Positions 1 through 7,801 are shown, counted from the first letter of the stretch. The stretch: 42,579 nt of DNA from Candidatus Falkowbacteria bacterium CG10_big_fil_rev_8_21_14_0_10_37_14 (GCA_002778705.1 PFAM01000012.1:1-42579), one strand, 5' to 3'. A program made the numbers and translations. Notes: generated by a model not told the origin, from the letters alone.

Positions 1-180
1 CAATTAAGCAGTTGTTTCAGGTTTATTGTGGGGCTAGACAAGCGATTTTATGAATATTTTTGGGTGGACAGGAAGATGAGTAAAGTGGGGGTTAGAAAAG
101 TAAATAAAATAATCTCGGTCTTTTTAAAAAAGCTGGCTTGTAAAAAAGCTTGGAATAAGGTAAGCTATAGTTGTTATTAA
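1..180 (+). CDS. Possible 3' end of an upstream gene (partial)
   Basis: Frame 1 is open from the window edge to a TAA at 178-180, giving 59 residues rich in Lys, Val and aromatic residues (it includes KMSKVGVRKVNKII). No family is recognised. The stop lies 11 bases before the ATG of the next gene. The open frame could be chance in this AT-rich sequence. A shorter open stretch in frame 3 stops near base 53 and is an equally unproven alternative for the true end of the upstream gene. Confidence 0.25.
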   Translation, partial: QLSSCFRFIVGLDKRFYEYFWVDRKMSKVGVRKVNKIISVFLKKLACKKAWNKVSYSCY

Positions 181-191
181 CTAACAATTAT

Positions 192-1115
192 ATGAACAAT
201 GCCAAGTTTACGTTTTATTATCTCCTGTCTTTAGTAGCTTTGCTGTTCACGGCCATCGGCACAGGGATAATTTTGTTTCAAATTATCAATAGCGTGATTG
301 CGGATGCTGGCACTTTTAATGGCTATACTGATGAGGCAATGCGTTTTGGTATCGCGGCGTTATTAGTGGCGGCACCTTTGTATTTCTTTACCGCGCGTGC
401 TATTAACGATAATTTAGTTAAGGGTCTGTTATCTAAAGACGGACCAGTTCGTCGTTGGCTGACTTATTTAATTTTGTTTGCTGCTTCGGTGACAGTTTTG
501 GGTTGGGTTATCGGTACAATCAATATGTTTTTGAGTGGCGATTTAACTATTAAATTTGCTTTGAAATTATTAACAGTTTTGGTGATTGCCGGAGTAATTT
601 TTGGATTTTATTTGTATGATATTCGTCGTGGTTTACCGAAGGCTAAGGATTTGGGTGTGCGGTTATTTTTAGCCGGTGGCTTATTGTTAGTGATTGGCGT
701 CTTTGTTGCTAGTTGGTTTTTTGTGGATAGCCCTAAAGAGGCACGCGCTAAAAGACTAGATAATACTACTATCAATGAGTTATTGTCGCTTAATTCTTCT
801 ATTAATGAGTATTATAGTACTAAAAAAGTTTTGCCAACGACTTTAGCGGAGGTTTTGAAATCTGGTGGATATATATCTGAAGATTATTTAAAAGATGATA
901 ATGACCAAGCTTATGAATATAAAATTATCGATGATAGAAAATATGAGTTGTGTGCCAATTTTTTAGCGGACTCTAAATTAGATAAAAACAGTGATCAATA
1001 TAAATATAGCAGACCTTACCCTGAACAAAATTGGAATCATGGTATTGGTCGTACTTGTTTTGAATTAGAGGTGCCAGTTATTTCTGAGATGCCAGTGATA
1101 AAAACCATTCAATAA
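192..1115 (+). CDS. DUF5671-type multi-pass membrane protein
   Basis: A 307-residue protein from ATG 192. A TTG at 171 would add seven polar residues and is less likely. About five hydrophobic segments are visible (near residues 9-32, 52-70, 90-113, 122-146 and 160-182). A soluble C-terminal part of about 120 residues follows. The layout and the DNLVKGLL/GPVRRWLTY region resemble DUF5671 proteins, common in Patescibacteria and of unknown function. The C-terminal part has the pattern of a short helix, a Tyr-Tyr pair, Leu-Pro-Thr-Thr-Leu and a compact beta region seen in pseudopilin-like head domains; that likeness is my inference. It stops nine bases before scpA and may be cotranscribed with scpA-scpB. 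Confidence 0.7.
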   Translation: MNNAKFTFYYLLSLVALLFTAIGTGIILFQIINSVIADAGTFNGYTDEAMRFGIAALLVAAPLYFFTARAINDNLVKGLLSKDGPVRRWLTYLILFAASVTVLGWVIGTINMFLSGDLTIKFALKLLTVLVIAGVIFGFYLYDIRRGLPKAKDLGVRLFLAGGLLLVIGVFVASWFFVDSPKEARAKRLDNTTINELLSLNSSINEYYSTKKVLPTTLAEVLKSGGYISEDYLKDDNDQAYEYKIIDDRKYELCANFLADSKLDKNSDQYKYSRPYPEQNWNHGIGRTCFELEVPVISEMPVIKTIQ

Positions 1116-1124
1116 AAATTACTA

Positions 1125-1826
1125 ATGCTGATTCAGTTAGAAAAATTTGAAGGTCCGTTAGCGCTCCTGCTTAAAATGATTGAGGGCGAAGAATTGGATA
1201 TTACTACAATTAGCTTGGCCAAAATTGCTGACGAATACGTGGCTTATATTAAAAATCATCCAGAAATCGATCCGGAAGAAATTGCTGATTTTTTAGTGGT
1301 GGCGGCGAAGTTACTCTTGATTAAATCACGAGCTTTGTTGCCTTATTTGTATCCAGCCGAAGATAGTGAGGTGGATGATTTTGCGACACAGGTGCGGATG
1401 TATAAGGAGTATTTACGAGCTTCAAAACTGATTGAAAAATTAGTGGCCACTAATCAGCGTTCTTATTTAAGGGAGTTCAGTAAACAGTCTTGGAGTGAGG
1501 CGATACCGAAGTTTACAGCGCCTACGAGCATAACGGCGGATCGATTAAGAATGATCGCTGAAGATATCGTGGCGCGTTGGTCGCCGGCTCAAAAGCTCGA
1601 CAATTCTACGCTTCATGATCATATGAATATCGAAGACAAGATTGAGCATATTCGCCAACTTTTGTCTAAGAATAGTTATTTTTATTTTAATAATTTTATC
1701 AAAAACGCTAAATCAAAAACGGAAGTGATTGTTGGGTTTTTAGCAGTCTTGGAATTAATGAAGCAACGTGATATTTTAATTGAGCAGGTGGCTCTATTCG
1801 GTGAGATTGAAGTTAAGTTAAAATAA
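1125..1826 (+). CDS. scpA: Segregation and condensation protein A
   Basis: A 233-residue ScpA kleisin. It begins with the characteristic LEKFEGPLALLLKMIE segment, which fits the family opening FxGPLDLLLxLI, followed by ELDITTISLAKIADEYV and the helical IADFLVVAAKLLLIKSR stretch that binds the SMC neck. The C-terminal part (about residues 165-233) fits the winged-helix that contacts the SMC head. In the SMC-ScpAB complex it bridges the two SMC heads and supports chromosome compaction and segregation. scpB follows after three bases, the usual arrangement, so the two are surely one transcript. Length is slightly short but normal for reduced genomes. Confidence 0.93.
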   Translation: MLIQLEKFEGPLALLLKMIEGEELDITTISLAKIADEYVAYIKNHPEIDPEEIADFLVVAAKLLLIKSRALLPYLYPAEDSEVDDFATQVRMYKEYLRASKLIEKLVATNQRSYLREFSKQSWSEAIPKFTAPTSITADRLRMIAEDIVARWSPAQKLDNSTLHDHMNIEDKIEHIRQLLSKNSYFYFNNFIKNAKSKTEVIVGFLAVLELMKQRDILIEQVALFGEIEVKLK

Positions 1827-1829
1827 TTT

Positions 1830-2372
1830 ATGACTTTAAACAGTTTACTAGAGGCTTTGTTATTTGTTTCGTCTAAGCCACTCACTGCCAAAAGATTAGC
1901 CGAATTAAGTGAAAGCGAAGAAACAGCTTGCGAAACGGCTTTGGTGGAATTAGAAGAATATTATAAAACAGCTGAGCGCGGTTTAATTTTAGTGAACAAC
2001 CAAGGTAAATGGCAGTTAGCCAGTAATCCGGAAGCGGCAGAAATGGCGACTAAACTCGTAAAAGCCGAGGTGGCTAGCGAATTAACTCGCCCCAGCTTAG
2101 AAGCATTAACGATTATAGCTTATCGCGGACCACTGGTTAAAGCAGAATTGGATAAAATTCGTGGGGTGAATTGTGCTTTGATTTTACGCAATTTGCTATT
2201 GCGAGGTTTGATTGAAAGCAAAGAAGATAAAGCGACTAATGAGATTTTTTATAATGTGACTTTTGATTTCTTGCGTTTCTTGGGCTTAGCATCGTTAACA
2301 GAGTTGCCGGATTATGAAAGATTAAATATGGAGCCGGCACTGAGAGGAGAGAGGGAAGAAGATACGGAATAA
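1830..2372 (+). CDS. scpB: Segregation and condensation protein B
   Basis: A 180-residue ScpB with two winged-helix domains. The family hallmark is LTRPSLEALTIIAYRGPLVKAELDKIRGVN at about residues 89-118, containing the conserved LEALAIIAYxQPVTRxEIxxIRGV pattern; here the usual Gln before Pro is Gly. The following NLLLRGLIE and FLGLASLTELPD stretches are also typical. As a dimer it binds ScpA and regulates the SMC condensin. It starts three bases after scpA stops. Directly after its stop comes an AT-rich repeat (copy R1a). Confidence 0.93.
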   Translation: MTLNSLLEALLFVSSKPLTAKRLAELSESEETACETALVELEEYYKTAERGLILVNNQGKWQLASNPEAAEMATKLVKAEVASELTRPSLEALTIIAYRGPLVKAELDKIRGVNCALILRNLLLRGLIESKEDKATNEIFYNVTFDFLRFLGLASLTELPDYERLNMEPALRGEREEDTE

Positions 2373-2374
2373 AA

Positions 2375-2460
2375 ATGTCAAATTTCCAATTTCCAATGTC
2401 AAAATAATGCTTTAATTATTTAAAAAATTATTTTGAAATTAAAAATTATAAAATTAAAAA
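2375..2460. repeat. Intergenic repeat family R1, copy a
   Basis: Opens with ATGTCAAATTTCCAATTTCC and continues through an AT-only stretch to a right arm rich in TTTGAAATTAAAAATT. The left arm is partly complementary to the right arm (TTCCAATTTC against GAAATTAAAAATT), so the element is an imperfect inverted repeat. Related copies lie at 5159-5245 and 19271-19410. It fills almost the whole gap between scpB and dacA. Confidence 0.6.
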
Positions 2461-3453
2461 TTGTTATATAGCATGCCTTGGATAATCTTATTTTTGCAAA
2501 TATTTCTGTTGAATTTTAATGCACTGTTGCCTAATGGTCAGCAGTCTTGGTTAATCACACAAGATGTTTCTGAAAAAACCTATGAGCTGGTTATAAAAAT
2601 AGCTAGTCGTCAACTGGCGATGTGGCGACCAAATGAGGGGCAAACGCAATTGATTACGGTTATACCGCGTTCGGCACCACGTTTAAGGCCTAATGCTATA
2701 GGCTTAACGGTGGGAGCTGTAGCAGGAACGGCGATTGACGCGCTGAGTGGTGAAAAATTATTTATTCAAAAAGAAACTGAAGTTAGACCGATTGCCAGTA
2801 TCACTAAATTGATGACAGCTTTGGTTTTTTTGGATCATAATCCCGGTTGGGATAAAGTCTATAAGGTGCAGGCTAGTGATCAGCGAGATGGAGGTCGAGT
2901 AAGTTTTTTTGAGGGCGATGAAGTAAAGGTGCGAGATTTATTTTCTTCGATGCTTGTCGCCTCGGACAATGCGGCAGTGGTGGCTTTAGTGCATAGCACC
3001 GGTTTGTCGTTGACAGAGTTTGTTGATAAAATGAATGAACGAGCTAAGCGATTAGGGCTGAATAATACCAGTTTTGCCGATCCAACGGGCCTAGATAATC
3101 GTAATGTATCGACGGTTTATGAGGTGACACTATTAGCTCGTGAAGCGTGGCTTAGACCAGAAATTCAGGAAACAGCACTTTTAGATAATTACAGTTTTAA
3201 AACAATGCAGGGTGATACTAGACGGATAGTCAGCACTGATAATTTGTTAGCTGATCGTGGAGATTACTTGAGAATTCAGGGAGGTAAGACGGGTTATTTG
3301 GACGCGGCTGGATATTGTTTTGTTGGACAGTTTTCTAAAGATGGACGAGTGGTGATTGGAGCGGTATTAGGGGCGCCTACTAAAGAGGCTCGATTTAGAG
3401 AGGTACGAAGAATGGCAGAATGGGTCTATAATAATTATCGGTGGGTGAATTAA
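2461..3453 (+). CDS. D-alanyl-D-alanine carboxypeptidase (peptidase S11)
   Basis: A serine-type penicillin-binding protein that trims the terminal D-Ala from peptidoglycan stem peptides outside the membrane. The three catalytic motifs are present: SITK (residues 113-116 counting from the TTG), SDN (168-170) and KTG (276-278), with the S11 contexts ASITKLMTALVFLD and GGKTGYLDAAGYC. A hydrophobic N-terminal segment (about residues 5-24) is a signal peptide or anchor. The start may be TTG 2461 or ATG 2473; neither has a clear ribosome-binding site, and the ATG gives a more standard signal sequence. The DacA C-terminal beta domain is absent, so this is a minimal enzyme of about 330 residues. Confidence 0.88.
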   Translation: MLYSMPWIILFLQIFLLNFNALLPNGQQSWLITQDVSEKTYELVIKIASRQLAMWRPNEGQTQLITVIPRSAPRLRPNAIGLTVGAVAGTAIDALSGEKLFIQKETEVRPIASITKLMTALVFLDHNPGWDKVYKVQASDQRDGGRVSFFEGDEVKVRDLFSSMLVASDNAAVVALVHSTGLSLTEFVDKMNERAKRLGLNNTSFADPTGLDNRNVSTVYEVTLLAREAWLRPEIQETALLDNYSFKTMQGDTRRIVSTDNLLADRGDYLRIQGGKTGYLDAAGYCFVGQFSKDGRVVIGAVLGAPTKEARFREVRRMAEWVYNNYRWVN

Positions 3454-3488
3454 GTTTATAAAGTTTTTAAAGTTCATAAAGTTCGTAA
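3453..3488. repeat. Repeat family R2, copy 1 (9-bp period, four units)
   Basis: Four consecutive 9-bp units: AGTTTATAA, AGTTTTTAA, AGTTCATAA, AGTTCGTAA. The array begins on the last base of the dacA stop codon and ends 16 bases before the tpiA ATG. The consensus AGTTYRTAA recurs at 6471-6488 and 20626-20661. Confidence 0.8.
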
Positions 3489-3504
3489 AGCTGAATGCAA
3501 AATT

Positions 3505-4254
3505 ATGAAAAAAATTATCATTGGCAACTGGAAAATGAATTTGGGGCTCAAGGCTAGCTTGAAGCTTGCCATGGAGTATAAAAAAAATCTCAAAGGGACA
3601 AATTCTGTAGTGGTGGCCGGTCCATCAGAATTTGCTTTAGCTGATGTGGTCAATATTTTAAAAGGCTCGGGGGTGCTTTTAGCAGCTCAAAATGTTTTTT
3701 GGCAGAATGAGGGGGCTTATACCGGAGAGGTCTCAGTTAAGACTTTAGAAGAAATAGGTTGTCGTTATGTGTTGATTGGACACAGTGAGAGGCGACAATA
3801 TTTAGGTGAATCTTGTCGAATAGTTAATCAAAAAATTAAAGCTGTTTTAATTTTAACTCAAAAAATTAGCCCAGTATTATGTGTAGGAGAATCTTTATCA
3901 ACTAAACAGGCTGGTAAATCAAAAATATTTGTCAGTGGCCAATTACAAAGAGCTTTGGTTAATGTAAAGTCATTTGAGGCAGCACGTTTAGTAATCGCCT
4001 ATGAACCAATCTGGGCGATTGGCACCGGTAAAACGGCTACCGAAAAAGATGTTTTGGAGATGCACGGGCATATCAGGGTTTGGTTGTCGAAGCGTTTTGG
4101 AGTGGTAGCTGGGAAAATACCTATTTTGTATGGTGGAAGTGTAAAAGCTACGGTAGCTATTGAATTATTGGCTACGCCTGATGTGGATGGGCTGTTAGTG
4201 GGTGGGGCTAGTTTACTAGCTTCTGAAATGAAAAAAATAGCTAATATTAAATAA
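3505..4254 (+). CDS. tpiA: Triosephosphate isomerase
   Basis: A 249-residue TIM-barrel enzyme that interconverts dihydroxyacetone phosphate and glyceraldehyde 3-phosphate. Visible signatures are NWKMN with catalytic Lys10, IGHSERR with catalytic His93, the YEPIWAIGTG signature with catalytic Glu167, and the phosphate-binding YGGSVK and LLVGGASL loops. Length is normal. The 9-bp repeat R2 fills the gap from dacA; no clear Shine-Dalgarno is seen upstream of the ATG, so the start rests on the conserved N-terminus. A separate promoter for the next gene follows its stop. Confidence 0.97.
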   Translation: MKKIIIGNWKMNLGLKASLKLAMEYKKNLKGTNSVVVAGPSEFALADVVNILKGSGVLLAAQNVFWQNEGAYTGEVSVKTLEEIGCRYVLIGHSERRQYLGESCRIVNQKIKAVLILTQKISPVLCVGESLSTKQAGKSKIFVSGQLQRALVNVKSFEAARLVIAYEPIWAIGTGKTATEKDVLEMHGHIRVWLSKRFGVVAGKIPILYGGSVKATVAIELLATPDVDGLLVGGASLLASEMKKIANIK

Positions 4255-4268
4255 AAAATATTAAAAAC

Positions 4269-4297
4269 TTGCCTTTTTTGTTAGCCTGCTTTATAAT
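4269..4297 (+). promoter_or_regulatory. Sigma70-type promoter for the TPR gene
   Basis: TTGCCT (4269-4274), a 17-base spacer, then a perfect TATAAT (4292-4297). Predicted transcription start is near 4304, about 11 bases before the ATG at 4315, which would leave almost no leader. Confidence 0.75.
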
Positions 4298-4314
4298 TCT
4301 CGATTGTCAATAGT

Positions 4315-5151
4315 ATGTTAATATTTATCGCTATTTTGTTTTTTATTAGCGGCCTAGGTTTGGTTGCTATGATTATTGGTCGCAAATTTTCTTTGCTGTC
4401 TAATATTGATATAGCACAAATTACTGCTGAAAAACAAGCTGATGTAAAAAAACGTATTATTCATGAGAAATTTAAGCGTAACTTGTTGGTGTGGAGTCGC
4501 AGAACAGAAGTTTTTTTGAAACCGATAATTGGAACTATTTACAAAGGAGGGTCTTTTTTGTATAATCGTTTAATAAACTTAAAAGATAATTATGAGCAAG
4601 TTGATCGTCAAGAAAGTGGCGATTTAAAACATACTGAAAGTTTATTAGCTGAAGCTGATGACTGTCGTCACAAAGGAGATACTGCTAAAGCTGAGTCTTT
4701 GTTGATTGAAGCTATTGGGATAGATGCTAAAAATTATAAAGCATTTCAGATGTTGGGTGAGTTATATTTAGATCGTAATAATCACCAAGAAGCTGAGGAA
4801 ACATTGCAGCACGCTATTAGATTGTTGGAGCAACATAAAAAATTGAATCCAGAATTAGTAAAGGATAGTGAGTTATCTAAGGCTTATTTTTCTTTATGTG
4901 CTGTGGCTGATGTATTAAGCGATCAAGTAAAAGCCTTGTCTTCAGTACAAAAAGCTTTAGATTTAGAACCTAACAGTCCGCGTTATTTGGATAAAGCTTG
5001 TGAGATTTGTTTAAATTTAAAGAACGGCCCGGAGGCTTTAAATTATTGTCGTCGTTTGGAACGCGTTAATCCTGGAAATAAAAAATTAAAAGAAATTAAA
5101 GATAAGATTCGGGAGATGGTGAGCGGTGAACAATTGGTTTTGGAGGAATAG
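4315..5151 (+). CDS. Membrane-anchored TPR-repeat protein
   Basis: A 278-residue protein with one N-terminal transmembrane segment (about residues 2-21) and then a soluble part. From about residue 105 there are helical pairs with tetratricopeptide spacing: AEADDCRHKGDTAKAESLLIEA, then KAFQMLGELYLDRNNHQEAEETLQHA, and a third and fourth around KAYFSLCAVADVLSDQVKALSSV and GPEALNYCRRLERVNP, each given here only as landmarks. TPR proteins scaffold protein complexes; the partner cannot be read from the sequence. It has its own strong promoter and is followed by repeats and a tRNA gene, so it is probably monocistronic. Confidence 0.75.
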   Translation: MLIFIAILFFISGLGLVAMIIGRKFSLLSNIDIAQITAEKQADVKKRIIHEKFKRNLLVWSRRTEVFLKPIIGTIYKGGSFLYNRLINLKDNYEQVDRQESGDLKHTESLLAEADDCRHKGDTAKAESLLIEAIGIDAKNYKAFQMLGELYLDRNNHQEAEETLQHAIRLLEQHKKLNPELVKDSELSKAYFSLCAVADVLSDQVKALSSVQKALDLEPNSPRYLDKACEICLNLKNGPEALNYCRRLERVNPGNKKLKEIKDKIREMVSGEQLVLEE

Positions 5152-5158
5152 AAGACAG

Positions 5159-5245
5159 AATGTCAAATTTTAAATTTTTAAATAATGTGTTAATTTTTTA
5201 AGACATTGAGAAATTATTTGGAAATTAAAAATTAGAAATTTTGAT
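5159..5245. repeat. Intergenic repeat family R1, copy b
   Basis: Begins AATGTCAAATTTTAAATTTT and ends with TTATTTGGAAATTAAAAATT, matching the arms of the copy at 2375-2460. It lies directly after the TPR gene and before tRNA-Thr. Divergence from the other copies is considerable in the middle. Confidence 0.55.
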
Positions 5246-5265
5246 TAGATTGGTCGCGATAGATA

Positions 5266-5306
5266 TATTACTACTGCTTGGAGAGATCTCCGTGCTTAAG
5301 AAGATA
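5266..5306. repeat. Repeat family R3, copy c (short form)
   Basis: TTACTACTGCTTGGAGAGAT followed by CTCCGTGCTTAAG. The start matches the R3 copies at 20732-20790 and 24540-24606, but the central hairpin is missing; what remains contains the palindrome GGAGATCTCC-like core GGAGAGATCTCC. It ends about 15 bases before tRNA-Thr and could include its promoter, though no convincing -10 is seen. Confidence 0.45.
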
Positions 5307-5320
5307 AAACATAAAATATT

Positions 5321-5392
<72 letters not shown>

Positions 5393-5400
5393 CATAAAAG

Positions 5401-5435
5401 AGAACTTTGTTGTTAGCAAAGTTCTTTTATTTTTT
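5401..5435 (+). terminator. Rho-independent terminator after tRNA-Thr
   Basis: A perfect 9-bp stem AGAACTTTG/CAAAGTTCT with a 7-base loop, followed by a T-rich tail (TTTATTTTTT). Confidence 0.9.
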
Positions 5436-5462
5436 AATGAAAGTTATTTTAAAATAAGTTAT

Positions 5463-5492
5463 TTGTTAAATTTTTGAGATTAGTGTTATACT
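5463..5492 (+). promoter_or_regulatory. Promoter for the Gmad2/GerMN gene
   Basis: TTGTTA (5463-5468), 18-base spacer, TATACT (5487-5492). Predicted start near 5499, just upstream of the coding region. The remaining part of the 365-base gap 5152-5516 is accounted for by repeats R1b and R3c, the tRNA and its terminator. Confidence 0.6.
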
Positions 5493-5525
5493 ATGTATTG
5501 ATAGCGACAATTTGATTTGAATAGT

Positions 5526-6467
5526 ATGGTTAATCAAAAAAAGTTTAATAAACTTGGTAAAAATTTTTTATTGATAACTTTGTATGGTGGGTTAATTTTA
5601 ATGATTGGCGTGATATTAGCAACTAGATTTTTAAACCCAACAAATACTTGGTTATGTGATGGTGGTAAGTGGATAAAGCTTGGTAATCCAAGTTCTCCTA
5701 TGCCAACATTGGGTTGTGGTCAACAAATTGTTGTGATACCACCTTCAGTGGACCAGATAAATGGTGATTTAATAATCACTAAGCCGGTGCTGAATGCGGA
5801 AGTCAGTTCGACAATTGACATTGCCGGTCAAGCTTTGGGTTCTTGGTTTTTTGAAGCGTCTTTCCCTATTAAAGCAATGACTGAAGCTGGAGAAGAAATT
5901 GGTCTTTGCGTAGCTCAGGCCGGTAGGGATTGGATGACTAATGAATTAGTGCCTTTTACTTGCCAATTAAAGTTAACTAAACTGATTAATGGTAAAGGTT
6001 TTCTGCTTTTTAAAAAAGATAATCCGTCTGGTGATTCCGTTAAAGACGCAAGTTTTAAATATCCGATAAGTTTTAAAGTCGGTGAAACGATGGGGGTTAA
6101 AACTTATTGGTTGAATGCAGAGTCGGCTAACGATTGTCAATTAGTTATCGCAACTGAAAGAACAGTTCCTAAAAGTCAAGAGCCAGCTCGTGCTGCCTTA
6201 GAAGCTTTACTTACTGGACCAAATCAAGAAGAAAGAAATACTGGTTTAAGGTCTGCTATTAACAATGGAGTAGCAATAAAGAGATTGGTTATTGTGAGTG
6301 GTGTGGCAGAAGTTGATTTTGATAAACAGATACAAGATTCAGTGAGTGGGTCTTGTCGAGTAATGGCTATTAGATCGCAAATTACTAAAACTTTAATGCA
6401 ATTTGCTAGTGTTAAAAAAGTGGTGATTAGTGTGGATGGTAATGTGGAAGAAGCTTTGCAACCGTGA
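5526..6467 (+). CDS. Membrane-anchored protein with Gmad2 and GerMN domains
   Basis: About 313 residues from ATG 5526 (a TTG at 5517 would add three residues). An N-terminal transmembrane segment (FLLITLYGGLILMIGVILAT) anchors it outside the membrane. The middle (about residues 78-165) has the immunoglobulin-like Gmad2 pattern: ITKPVLNAEVSSTIDIAG, then GSWFFEASFPI and a C-terminal Cys. The last 120 residues are a GerMN (sporulation/germination) domain with the signatures ARAALEALLTGP and VDFDKQIQ. In Firmicutes the pair occurs in GerM and LpqB-like envelope proteins; here the role is unknown but an extracytoplasmic binding function is likely. Eight Cys-containing positions are scattered, with no lipobox seen. 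Confidence 0.8.
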   Translation: MVNQKKFNKLGKNFLLITLYGGLILMIGVILATRFLNPTNTWLCDGGKWIKLGNPSSPMPTLGCGQQIVVIPPSVDQINGDLIITKPVLNAEVSSTIDIAGQALGSWFFEASFPIKAMTEAGEEIGLCVAQAGRDWMTNELVPFTCQLKLTKLINGKGFLLFKKDNPSGDSVKDASFKYPISFKVGETMGVKTYWLNAESANDCQLVIATERTVPKSQEPARAALEALLTGPNQEERNTGLRSAINNGVAIKRLVIVSGVAEVDFDKQIQDSVSGSCRVMAIRSQITKTLMQFASVKKVVISVDGNVEEALQP

Positions 6468-6470
6468 ATA

Positions 6471-6488
6471 AGTTTATAAAGTTTATAA
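6471..6488. repeat. Repeat family R2, copy 2 (two units)
   Basis: Two perfect AGTTTATAA units in the short gap between the GerMN gene and the SIMPL gene, ending ten bases before the next ATG. Same 9-bp period as at 3453-3488. Confidence 0.7.
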
Positions 6489-6498
6489 AATTAAAAAT

Positions 6499-7251
6499 AT
6501 GAATAAAATTTGGGAGCCAAAATATTTATTAATTTTAGTCGCTATATTGGCTGCGACTGGTATTTCAGTGGTGTCTATTTTGCGTGATAAAATTACTAAT
6601 CAACAATATCGTCAAATCACGGTTGTAGGTAGAGGAACGGTTAGTTATCAACCAGATATGGCGACAGTGCTTTTGGGTGTACAAGTGGACAAATCAGCCA
6701 AACCAGAAGAAGCTTTAGGAGTTTTAAATAGGAAAATTACAGCTATTAAAGCAGGGTTAATGAAATTGGGTATTAAAGATGAAGCGATTGATACTCGTAA
6801 TTATGTTTTAAATCAGCAATACGATTATGTTAACGGGATTCAGCAACCGGCTGGTTATAGTGCTAATCAACAGTTAGCTGTGAAGATTGATAATTTGGCG
6901 GTTAATAAGGATTTGGTAAATAAAGTGGTGGCAGCAGCTTCTGGGGCTGGAGCTAATCAAATTAGTGGCGTTAGTTTTGGTGTAAATAATTTAGAAGATT
7001 TAAAGCAACAAGCCAGGGTGTTAGCAATCGCTGATGCTAAGAATAAAGCAGTTAATTTATCACAAACAGCCGGAGTCAGTTTAACCGGAATTGCTGGTTG
7101 GTATGAAAATATGCCAGTCGATATGAATGGTTATGTTGATGGTAAGGGAGGGATGGGAGGTTCTGGCGGTATAATTAGCCCAATAATTAGTGCTGGATCT
7201 AATGAAGTGGTAATGGAAATTGGCCTATCTTATAATATTAAAGATAAGTAA
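6499..7251 (+). CDS. SIMPL (DUF541) domain protein
   Basis: A 250-residue protein with an N-terminal membrane anchor (about residues 8-27) and a SIMPL/DUF541 domain. Family features visible are ITVVGRGTVSYQPDMATVLLGV, the VNKVVAAASGAGANQISGVSFG region and the ARVLAIADAKNKAVNLSQTAGV helix, cited as landmarks only. SIMPL proteins are periplasmic or outer-surface in other bacteria; the biochemical role is poorly defined. A Gly/Met-rich stretch (GKGGMGGSGGI, about residues 214-224) is a flexible loop before the last strand. It follows the GerMN gene closely, so one transcript is likely, ended by the terminator at 7270-7307. Confidence 0.85.
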   Translation: MNKIWEPKYLLILVAILAATGISVVSILRDKITNQQYRQITVVGRGTVSYQPDMATVLLGVQVDKSAKPEEALGVLNRKITAIKAGLMKLGIKDEAIDTRNYVLNQQYDYVNGIQQPAGYSANQQLAVKIDNLAVNKDLVNKVVAAASGAGANQISGVSFGVNNLEDLKQQARVLAIADAKNKAVNLSQTAGVSLTGIAGWYENMPVDMNGYVDGKGGMGGSGGIISPIISAGSNEVVMEIGLSYNIKDK

Positions 7252-7269
7252 TTTTAGTTAAAAATATAC

Positions 7270-7307
7270 AAAAAGTGATCTAAGAATACTTTTTAGACCA
7301 CTTTTTT
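7270..7307 (+). terminator. Terminator after the SIMPL gene
   Basis: Stem of 14 positions with one A-C mismatch (AAAAAGTGATCTAA against TTAGACCACTTTTT), then Ts. Its T tail overlaps the -35 box of the tRNA-Gln promoter. Confidence 0.8.
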
Positions 7308-7335
7308 GACAAAATAAGCCTTTTGGGTTTAAGAT
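7306..7335 (+). promoter_or_regulatory. Promoter for tRNA-Gln
   Basis: A consensus TTGACA (7306-7311), 18-base spacer and TAAGAT (7330-7335). Predicted start near 7342, about 11 bases before the mature tRNA. Confidence 0.75.
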
Positions 7336-7352
7336 GAGTTGTGTCTTGATTT

Positions 7353-7423
7353 TCGGGGATCGTCTAAAGGTAGGACAGTGGCCTTTGAAGCCATCAATCC
7401 TGGTTCGAGTCCAGGTCCCCGAG
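7353..7423 (+). tRNA. tRNA-Gln (anticodon TTG)
   Basis: Acceptor TCGGGGA pairs with TCCCCGA, D-arm GTC/GAC, anticodon arm GTGGC-CTTTGAA-GCCAT (U33, anticodon TTG), T-arm CCTGG-TTCGAGT-CCAGG, discriminator G. CCA is not encoded. No terminator separates it from the small gene at 7456, so the two may share a transcript. Confidence 0.95.
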
Positions 7424-7455
7424 CTGATATTTATTACATAAATTAAAAAAATTAT

Positions 7456-7578
7456 ATGGCTAAACGTGAAACAGGAGTCGGTAAAGGTAAAAAATCACAT
7501 TCTCATAAAACCGCCAAAAGATTGGAAATTAAGAAAGTGAGATTGGAAGAATTGGCTGCGAAAAGAAGTCATCGTTAA
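7456..7578 (+). CDS. 40-residue highly basic protein (small gene)
   Basis: ATG to TAA gives 40 residues, starting MAKRETGVGKGKK and ending LEELAAKRSHR. About a third of the residues are Lys or Arg, with three His. The N-terminal half is Gly/Lys-rich and probably flexible; the second half (from about residue 18) reads as a charged amphipathic helix. It lacks Cys and aromatic residues. I do not recognise a named family; basic proteins of this size are often ribosomal or nucleic-acid binding, so RNA or DNA binding is a guess. Support for being real: it sits alone between tRNA-Gln and a 19-bp terminator that ends 17 bases after its stop, and no other gene needs that terminator. Confidence 0.6.
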   Translation: MAKRETGVGKGKKSHSHKTAKRLEIKKVRLEELAAKRSHR

Positions 7579-7595
7579 ATGATAAAAATATTAAG

Positions 7596-7645
7596 ACAAA
7601 TAAACACGGAACAGAAGTAAGCTGTTTCGTGTTTATTTGTTTATT
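7596..7645 (+). terminator. Strong terminator after the small basic gene
   Basis: A 19-bp stem (7596-7614 with 7622-7640, one G-T pair) around a 7-base loop, followed by TTATTAAT. It is the longest stem among the terminators in the window. Confidence 0.88.
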
Positions 7646-7736
7646 AATAAAAAAAACGATGTTTGTTTTTTTGGTGAAGCATTTAGTTTATTGCTTCTGG
7701 GAAAGATATTGATGTTTGCAGATATAAAGACAGTTA

Positions 7737-7765
7737 TTGTTAAAAATAGAAAATTGTTATATAAT
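7737..7765 (+). promoter_or_regulatory. Promoter for the HtrA-like protease
   Basis: TTGTTA (7737-7742), 17-base spacer, perfect TATAAT (7760-7765). The predicted start near 7772 lies downstream of the in-frame codons before ATG 7802 and so decides the protein start. Confidence 0.75.
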
Positions 7766-7801
7766 ATCAAAACTGGAGGTTTTGCAATTAACTTTAAACC
7801 T

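Noticed and set aside
3453-3488. CRISPR-like array at the R2 repeats
   Set aside because: Units are 9 bp and adjacent with no spacers; no cas genes are present.
7637-7801. In-frame 55-codon extension of the HtrA-like protein upstream of ATG 7802
   Set aside because: It overlaps the arm of the strong terminator (7596-7645) and the promoter at 7737-7765; the hydrophobic anchor begins right after ATG 7802.
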